DNA of 64,000 bases from Streptomyces violascens. GTDB taxonomy: Bacteria > Actinomycetota > Actinomycetes > Streptomycetales > Streptomycetaceae. The stretch spans positions 1 through 64,000 of the forward strand of contig NZ_BMUA01000014.1 in assembly GCF_014649955.1 (NCBI RefSeq). The letters run 5' to 3'. Below the pieces are notes generated by a model. That model searched no databases. It had not been told where the DNA came from and saw only the letters and a program-made list of their open reading frames with translations. Position numbers and translations under genes: made by a program. Below are positions 59,280-64,000 of this stretch, in pieces (the first letter of the stretch is position 1; every line of letters starts with the position of its first letter).

Positions 59280-59539
59280 GGCGGGGCCATCATCGCACTG
59301 CCCTTACCCGCTCCATACGGCAGGTCCGGAAGGTCGCCTTTGGATACGGGGCGGGGGTTCCGACGAAGCGGATGGGAGGGTTCCGGGGTGCTTTACACCG
59401 GCGTGAGGGTCGCGCGCATCCGCCGAATGGGCGCCATCACGTCAAGAGCGCGCTTACGGAGCGGGACTTGCGGCAATACTGCGCCCGTAGGGAGAAGGAA
59501 CAATGTCGAGCCGCAGCGCCGCAGCCAGGAGGCTGGAGC

Positions 59540-59998
59540 ATGAGCATCTGGTGGTCTCTCCACTTGCGGCGCGAGGCTGCGAGCGTTCCGCTCGCCCGTC
59601 GTCTTCTGCTCGGTGCCATGGAGACCGCCGGGGTCGACCCGGACATCTCCTACGACCTGTCGGTCGCGCTGAGCGAGGCCTGCGCGAACGCGGTCGAGCA
59701 CGGCGGGGACGCCGTGTCGGGCAGCGCGTCGGCGGCCTACCGGGTGACCGCCTACCTCGACGGCGAGAAGTGCCGCATCGAGGTGGCGGACTCGGGGCCG
59801 GGCTTTCCGGTACGACGCGGCCGGCGCGCCGCGGTCCCGGTCAGAACCGGCGCCCTGGCCGAACACGGCAGGGGCCTCGGCCTGATCGAACAGCTCGCCG
59901 ACCACGTGCACTTCGGGAACCGGCCCGGCCGGGGCGCGGTGATCAGCTTCGACAAAATCCTGAAATGGCGCGAGGGCGCGCTGCTCAAGGTGTCCTGA
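59540..59998 (+). CDS. RsbW-like ATP-binding anti-sigma/kinase domain protein
   Basis: A 152-residue GHKL ATPase of the anti-sigma-factor/serine kinase type. The N box ALSEACANAVEHGGD, G1 box VADSGPGFPV and G2 box GALAEHGRGLGLIEQLADHV are complete. Such proteins bind or phosphorylate anti-anti-sigma factors in Streptomyces. The ATG at 59540 follows AGGAGG. An overlapping ATG at 59503 in another frame also has a good ribosome site, but that frame lacks a domain. No sigma gene is adjacent; a GAF-PP2C phosphatase, a common partner type, lies 2 kb away. Confidence 0.85.
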   Translation: MSIWWSLHLRREAASVPLARRLLLGAMETAGVDPDISYDLSVALSEACANAVEHGGDAVSGSASAAYRVTAYLDGEKCRIEVADSGPGFPVRRGRRAAVPVRTGALAEHGRGLGLIEQLADHVHFGNRPGRGAVISFDKILKWREGALLKVS

Positions 59999-60032
59999 GC
60001 GGCGCGCCCCCGGGCGCGTGAGCGGTGCTGGA

Positions 60033-61529
60033 TCAGGCCTGCTTGACCTGGGCCATCCACGCCTCGACCTCGTCCGCGCGGCGCGGCAGCGCGGCGGAGA
60101 GGTTCTTGTTGCCGTCCTCGGTGACCAGGATGTCGTCCTCGATCCGGACGCCGATGCCGCGGTACTCCTCGGGCACCGTCAGGTCGTCGGCCTGGAAGTA
60201 CAGACCGGGCTCGACGGTCAGGCACATGCCCGGCTCCAGGTCGCCGCCGACGTACGTCTCGGTGCGCGCGGCGGCGCAGTCGTGGACGTCCATGCCGAGC
60301 ATGTGGCCGGTGCCGTGCAGGGTCCAGCGGCGCTGGAGGCCGAGCTCCAGGACCTTGTCGACGTCCAGGTCGCCGAGCAGACCCCACTCGACGAGCTTCT
60401 CGGCGAGCACACGCTGGGCGGCGTCGTGGAAGTCGCGGTAGGGGGCACCGGGCTTGACCGCTGCGATGCCGGCCTCCTGGGCCTCGTACACCGCGTCGTA
60501 GATCTTGCGCTGGAGCGGCGAGAACGTGCCGTTGATCGGCAGGGTGCGGGTGATGTCGGCGGTGTAGAGCTCGTTGGTCTCGACGCCGGCGTCCAGGAGC
60601 AGCAGGTCGCCGGAGCGGACCTCGCCGTTGTTGCGCACCCAGTGCAGGGTGGTGGCGTGCGGGCCCGCGGCGCAGATCGAGCCGTAGCCGATGTCGTTGC
60701 CCTCGACGCGGGCGCGCAGGAAGAACGTGCCCTCGATGTAGCGCTCGCTGGTCGCCTCGGCCTTGTCGAGCACCTTGACGACGTCCTCGAAGCCGCGGGC
60801 GGTCGAGTCGCACGCCTTCTGCAGCTCCGCGATTTCAAACGCGTCCTTCACCAGGCGCGCCTCGGAGAGGTACACGCGCAGCTCTTCGTCGCGCTCGGCG
60901 GTGACCTTGTCGGTCAGCGCGGCCTCGATGGAGGCGTCGTGGCCGCGTACGCCCCGCACCGGACCGGTCGCCTCGGCGAGGGCGGCGGCCAGCTCGCGGA
61001 CGTCCTTGACGGGCAGCCCGAGCAGCTGCTCGGCCTCGGCCAGGGAGTGGCGGCGGCCCACCCACAGCTCGCCCGTGCCGGACAGCCAGAATTCCCCGTT
61101 CTCCCGGTTCGACCGCGGAAGCAGGTAGAGCGTCGCCTCGTGCCCGTCGCCCTTGGGCTCCAGGACGAGCACGCCGTCCTCGGTCTGGTCGCCGGTCAGG
61201 TACGCGTACTCGGTGGACGCGCGGAAGCTGTACTCGGTGTCGTTGGAGCGGGTCTTCAGGTTGCCCGCGGGGATCACCAGACGCTCGCCGGGGAAGCGCC
61301 GGGAGAGCGCGGCGCGGCGGTCGGCGGTGTGGCCGGCCTGCGCGATCGGCTCCAGGTCACGCAGCTCGGTGTCGGCCCAGCCGGACTTCATGTTCTCGGC
61401 CAGCTCGTCGGAGACGCCCGGGTACAGGCCGTTCTTCCGCTGCTGGATCGGCTTCTCGTCGGTGGTCTCTTCCGGGCCCGCTGCGGCAGCAGCAAAATTG
61501 GACTCCGTCGGGCTGAGCTCCTCAGACAC
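60033..61529 (-). CDS. Aminopeptidase P family protein (Xaa-Pro)
   Basis: A 498-residue M24B metallopeptidase that removes N-terminal residues before proline. An N-terminal AMP_N domain (about 60-190) precedes the pita-bread catalytic domain with ligands in LLLLDAGVETNELYTADITR (two Asp), HGTGHMLGMDVHD (His), TVEPGLYF (Glu) and GVRIEDDILV (Glu). The GTG at 61529 follows AAGGAG. Length is typical of the actinobacterial enzyme. Converges on the RsbW-like gene. Confidence 0.92.
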   Translation of the reverse strand: MSEELSPTESNFAAAAAGPEETTDEKPIQQRKNGLYPGVSDELAENMKSGWADTELRDLEPIAQAGHTADRRAALSRRFPGERLVIPAGNLKTRSNDTEYSFRASTEYAYLTGDQTEDGVLVLEPKGDGHEATLYLLPRSNRENGEFWLSGTGELWVGRRHSLAEAEQLLGLPVKDVRELAAALAEATGPVRGVRGHDASIEAALTDKVTAERDEELRVYLSEARLVKDAFEIAELQKACDSTARGFEDVVKVLDKAEATSERYIEGTFFLRARVEGNDIGYGSICAAGPHATTLHWVRNNGEVRSGDLLLLDAGVETNELYTADITRTLPINGTFSPLQRKIYDAVYEAQEAGIAAVKPGAPYRDFHDAAQRVLAEKLVEWGLLGDLDVDKVLELGLQRRWTLHGTGHMLGMDVHDCAAARTETYVGGDLEPGMCLTVEPGLYFQADDLTVPEEYRGIGVRIEDDILVTEDGNKNLSAALPRRADEVEAWMAQVKQA

Positions 61530-61614
61530 GTCTGCTCCTTGGTACGACACTGGGCGCCTTCCATCGTACGGGCGTGCGGAAGGGGGTCCAGGGTCCAAGT
61601 GCCTCTTACCGCGG

Positions 61615-63108
61615 CTAGGCGAAGCGGGCCGCGAGAATCACCACGTCCTCGGTGCTGTCCGCCTCGTCGAGACCGTCGGGCAGCACGGTGCGCAGGACGT
61701 GGTCGACCACGGCGTCCGGGTCGTCGCGCACCGCGTTGGGGACGCTCGCCGCGGCGGCGTGCAGCCGGGCGAAGGCCCGGTCCATGGGATCGCCGGTGCG
61801 GTGCAGCAGACCGTCCGTGTACAGCAGCACCGTTTCGCCGGGCTCGGGCGAGATGTCCACGCTGGGCGCCTCCCAGCAGGCCAGCATGCCGAGCGGCGCC
61901 GAGAGCGAGGTCTCCACGAACTCGGTGCGCCGGTCCCCGACGATCAACGGCGGGGCGTGTCCGGCCCCGGCGAGCACGATCTTGCGCCGGGCAGGCTCGC
62001 AGTAGGCGAACAGCGCGGTCGCCGAGCGAGCGGGCTCGGTCAGGCGCAGCAGCAGTTCGAGGTCGGAGAGCACGGCGACGGGATCCTCGCCCTCCATGAC
62101 GGCGTACGCCCTCAGGCTCGCGCGCAGCCGTCCCATCGCGGCCACCGCACTCGGTCCGGACCCGGTCACGGAGCCGACCGCGAGCCCGAGCGCGCCCTCG
62201 GGCAGCGGCAGCGCGTCGTACCAGTCGCCGCCGCCACGCGGCCCGGTGCGGTGGCGGGCGGCCAGCTGGACGTGGGCGACCCGGGGCAGTCGGCTGGGCA
62301 GCAGCTCCTCGGCGACGGTCGCCACATGGGCGCGGGCCCGCTCCAGTTCGACGAGCCGGGCCAGGTGCTCGGCCGCGTACCGGATGTAGAGCCCGGCCAG
62401 GTGCTGCTGGCGCTCGACGGGCTCCGCGCTCTCGTCGTAGAACCAGACGGCGGCGCCGAGCCGGCCCGCGGCGTCGGTGGTGAGGGGGAGCGCGTAGCTG
62501 GCGGCGTAGCCGAGGCGGGCCGCCACCTCGCGGTGGCGCGGGTCGATGCCGTCCGGGTCCGCCATGAGGTCGGGGCCGCCGTCGGCGTCCGGAAGGCCGT
62601 CCAGGATCCGGCCGTACGCGGTGGCGCTGCGCGGCACGGTCTCGATGTGGCCGAGGTCGGCGTGGGCGAGCCCGAGGCCGGTGGTGACGGCCGGGCCCAG
62701 GCCGTCACAGGGCTCCAGGACGACCAGGCCGCGCCGGGCGCCGACCAGCGCGGCACCGGCCTTGAGGAGCTCGTCCAGGGCGTCGTCGAGAGCGGTGGTG
62801 CGGGCGAGCCGCTCGGTGAGTTCGTGCAGCGTGGTGAGATCGGAGACCCAGCCGGCGAGGCGGTCCTGGAGTACCGCACCGGGCGGGGTGTGGGCGGCGG
62901 GTGAGGGCAGAGGCGCACGAGTGTGCGCGGGGGGCGGAACGGCTGGATCGATTCCAGCCACTTTCGGCAGGTGAGGGGCGCTCATGGCAGCCGGCTTTCC
63001 GACTGGTTGATTCTGCTCAATAGCATCGCAAACCCCCATGTCATTCTGCGCCGCTATCAATGCATCCACATGTACACGCACAAGTGAGGGGATGTCCAGC
63101 ATTGTCAT
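61615..63108 (-). CDS. GAF-domain PP2C (SpoIIE-type) phosphatase
   Basis: A 497-residue protein: a low-complexity N-terminus (Pro/Ala-rich to about residue 80), a GAF domain (about 95-240), and a PP2C/SpoIIE phosphatase domain (about 270-497) with RGGGDWYDALPL, SVTGSGPSAV, LAGAGHAPPL and VLLYTDGL. Such proteins dephosphorylate anti-anti-sigma factors, the opposite of RsbW-like kinases. The start is uncertain: the ATG at 63108 has no clear ribosome site, and a later ATG (MSAPHLPKVAG) has GGAAAG upstream. A partner-switching link to the ATPase at 59.5 kb is plausible but not shown. Confidence 0.85.
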   Translation of the reverse strand: MTMLDIPSLVRVHVDALIAAQNDMGVCDAIEQNQPVGKPAAMSAPHLPKVAGIDPAVPPPAHTRAPLPSPAAHTPPGAVLQDRLAGWVSDLTTLHELTERLARTTALDDALDELLKAGAALVGARRGLVVLEPCDGLGPAVTTGLGLAHADLGHIETVPRSATAYGRILDGLPDADGGPDLMADPDGIDPRHREVAARLGYAASYALPLTTDAAGRLGAAVWFYDESAEPVERQQHLAGLYIRYAAEHLARLVELERARAHVATVAEELLPSRLPRVAHVQLAARHRTGPRGGGDWYDALPLPEGALGLAVGSVTGSGPSAVAAMGRLRASLRAYAVMEGEDPVAVLSDLELLLRLTEPARSATALFAYCEPARRKIVLAGAGHAPPLIVGDRRTEFVETSLSAPLGMLACWEAPSVDISPEPGETVLLYTDGLLHRTGDPMDRAFARLHAAAASVPNAVRDDPDAVVDHVLRTVLPDGLDEADSTEDVVILAARFA

Positions 63109-63549
63109 AGCGGGACTATTGGTGTCCGTGGGGCGTTGAACTTGGCCAAAAAATGACCCTGGTGGCCCAGCTCTGGGGTCGACTGAAGCCGTTCAACTGT
63201 GCGTCGTTTCAACCGCGTTGGGTACGTAATCGGTGTGGTCCGGGGCAGTTGAGGATGCCTCGGAACCTTGCGGCCGGCCTGAGCGTCTTAAGAGCCGACC
63301 GGCCACGCCTCATCCCCGAGCGGCCGGGTTTTTGCACACAGGACGGCAAGCGCCACGTACGCGCCACCCTTCGCCATGCTTTAAATGGTTACGGGCAGTG
63401 GCCGTCGCAGCCAGTGGTGACCGCCCATGATCGGTCCTGGCGGGCTCCCCGTACCGCAGGCTCAAGCTCACAGAGCAAGTACGCGCAGTGAAGAGAAGCA
63501 CACATGGTGTGATGTGGACTCGGCGTTCAACGGAAAGGAACGAGCGCCC
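63109..63549. other. 441-bp gene-free leader region upstream of the primase-domain gene
   Basis: No credible gene. It has the promoter of the PP2C gene on the left (a run of six A near 63149) and, toward the right, a terminator-like hairpin followed by five T (63299-63333). A run of GGCCGG-type repeats at 63272-63280 could pair alternatively with the hairpin arms. The right end has GGAAAGGA before the next start. Confidence 0.5.
63299..63333 (+). terminator. Terminator-like hairpin with T-tract in a leader
   Basis: CCGGCC (63299-63304) pairs with GGCCGG (63322-63327), followed by GTTTTT. The T-tract is rare in this genome. A third copy, GGCCGG at 63272-63277, could compete for pairing, so this may be an attenuator of the downstream gene rather than a simple end. 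Confidence 0.5.
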
Positions 63550-64000
63550 ATGCGCGAGATCCTCGGAAGGCGACGCAGGTTCCGGTTCCGGCGCAGTGAA
63601 AGGGCTGCTCAGCTCGGCGCCGCGCTGACCTGTGCGACCCGATGGAAATGGCCCGTGCTCCCCGGTGTGGGACTGGCCGCGGGCGGGCGCGGCTGTGCCT
63701 GTCCCGACGCCGAATGTGTGGTGCCCGGGGCGCACCCCTTCGACCCCGTACTGCTCGCGGCGACCACCGACGAGCGCATGATCCGCTGGTGGTGGACGAA
63801 CCGGCCGGCCGCGCCGGTCCTGCTCGCCACCGGCGCAGGCGCGCCCTGCGCGATCAGTCTCCCCGCCCTCGCCGGAGCCCGGGCGCTCGCCGCCCTCGAC
63901 TCCATGGGCGTACGGCTCGGCCCGGTCGTGGCGACCCCCACCCGGTGGTCGCTCCTGGTCGCTCCGTATTCGATGGAGCGCCTGGGCGAGCTGCTCTACT
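63550..64000 (+). CDS. Bifunctional DNA primase/polymerase-domain protein, 5' part
   Basis: The first 150 codons of a gene that runs off the right edge. It begins MREILGRRRRFRFRR after a GGAAAGGA ribosome site. The N-terminal primase-polymerase (Prim-Pol) type pattern is visible: ALTCATRWKWPVLPG, then a zinc-knuckle-like CACPDAECVVPGAHP, ATTDERMIRWWW and LLATGAGA. In Streptomyces such Prim-Pol N-domain proteins are chromosomal and conserved, of uncertain role. Its open frame has no stop before the end of the window. Confidence 0.8.
   Translation, partial: MREILGRRRRFRFRRSERAAQLGAALTCATRWKWPVLPGVGLAAGGRGCACPDAECVVPGAHPFDPVLLAATTDERMIRWWWTNRPAAPVLLATGAGAPCAISLPALAGARALAALDSMGVRLGPVVATPTRWSLLVAPYSMERLGELLY

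Noticed and set aside
1..64000. CRISPR arrays, tRNA or rRNA genes, and a biosynthetic gene cluster
   Set aside because: I searched by eye for regularly spaced repeats, tRNA T-arm sequences such as GGTTCGA, and modular synthase genes, and found none. A tRNAscan or covariance search would be decisive.

Overview
The window is a gene-dense, very GC-rich stretch (codon third positions almost all G or C) of an actinobacterial chromosome, almost certainly Streptomyces. The evidence is the sporulation pair ssgR-ssgA, a fused cydCD, the dtpA-copC/D-ecuC-sco copper cluster, a DUF5326 protein, and many GTG starts with 4-base GTGA overlaps. From memory, the gene order resembles the S. coelicolor chromosome to one side of oriC. 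Seven exact copies of the 14-bp ParB site GTTTCACGTGAAAC in the first 30.2 kb, a degenerate copy near 54.2 kb, and several groups of DnaA boxes support an origin-proximal position. oriC itself is not in the window and probably lies beyond the left edge.

Layout. 0.1-5.2 kb: a serine hydrolase, an IS5-family element that has split a parS pair, a GNAT acetyltransferase, and a MarR/MFS efflux module with a GlcG/HbpS-like protein. 5.3-11.5 kb: a double GNAT protein, a four-helix membrane protein carrying two parS sites at its 5' end, HAD, Nudix, LysR, a cystathionine gamma-synthase/lyase family enzyme, and small membrane and cupin proteins. 11.8-18.7 kb: ssgR-ssgA, a YibE/F transporter, a TPP riboswitch with thiC, a membrane protein and a metallophosphoesterase. 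18.9-21.9 kb: a LacI regulator divergent from a HisC-type aminotransferase, then a cyclophilin-like protein.

22.1-30.1 kb is the respiration block: a Rex operator, cydA, cydB, a fused cydCD whose start codon overlaps parS, and an orphan GAF-GAF histidine kinase that could sense oxygen or NO. 30.2-36.4 kb holds a HAD phosphatase, an LLM flavin oxidoreductase, a short LuxR protein, a truncated glycogen synthase remnant, a KptA homologue, and a PadR regulator divergent from a membrane protein plus carotenoid-cleavage oxygenase. 36.5-41.1 kb is a four-gene operon: an M24 peptidase-like protein, an EphD-type epoxide hydrolase/SDR fusion, a PF10118 hydrolase and a MerR regulator. DnaA boxes lie at both of its ends. 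41.3-44.9 kb encodes two paired ABC-2 type exporters. 45-49 kb has a protein with eight heptad repeats, an MFS/FCD-GntR pair and a rhomboid-like protein. 49.4-53.0 kb has a HAD phosphatase, serS, a DnaA-box-rich intergenic region and pheA. 53.1-59.3 kb is the copper/haem peroxidase cluster. 59.5-64 kb has an RsbW-like ATPase, an aminopeptidase P, a GAF-PP2C phosphatase and the start of a primase/polymerase-domain protein that runs off the edge.

I see no tRNA, rRNA, CRISPR array, prophage or large biosynthetic cluster. The most unusual signals are the organisation of parS (tandem pairs about 50 bp apart, one split by an IS, others embedded in genes), the DnaA-box clusters, the EphD-type operon, the GlgA remnant, and the heptad-repeat protein with DnaA boxes inside its gene.
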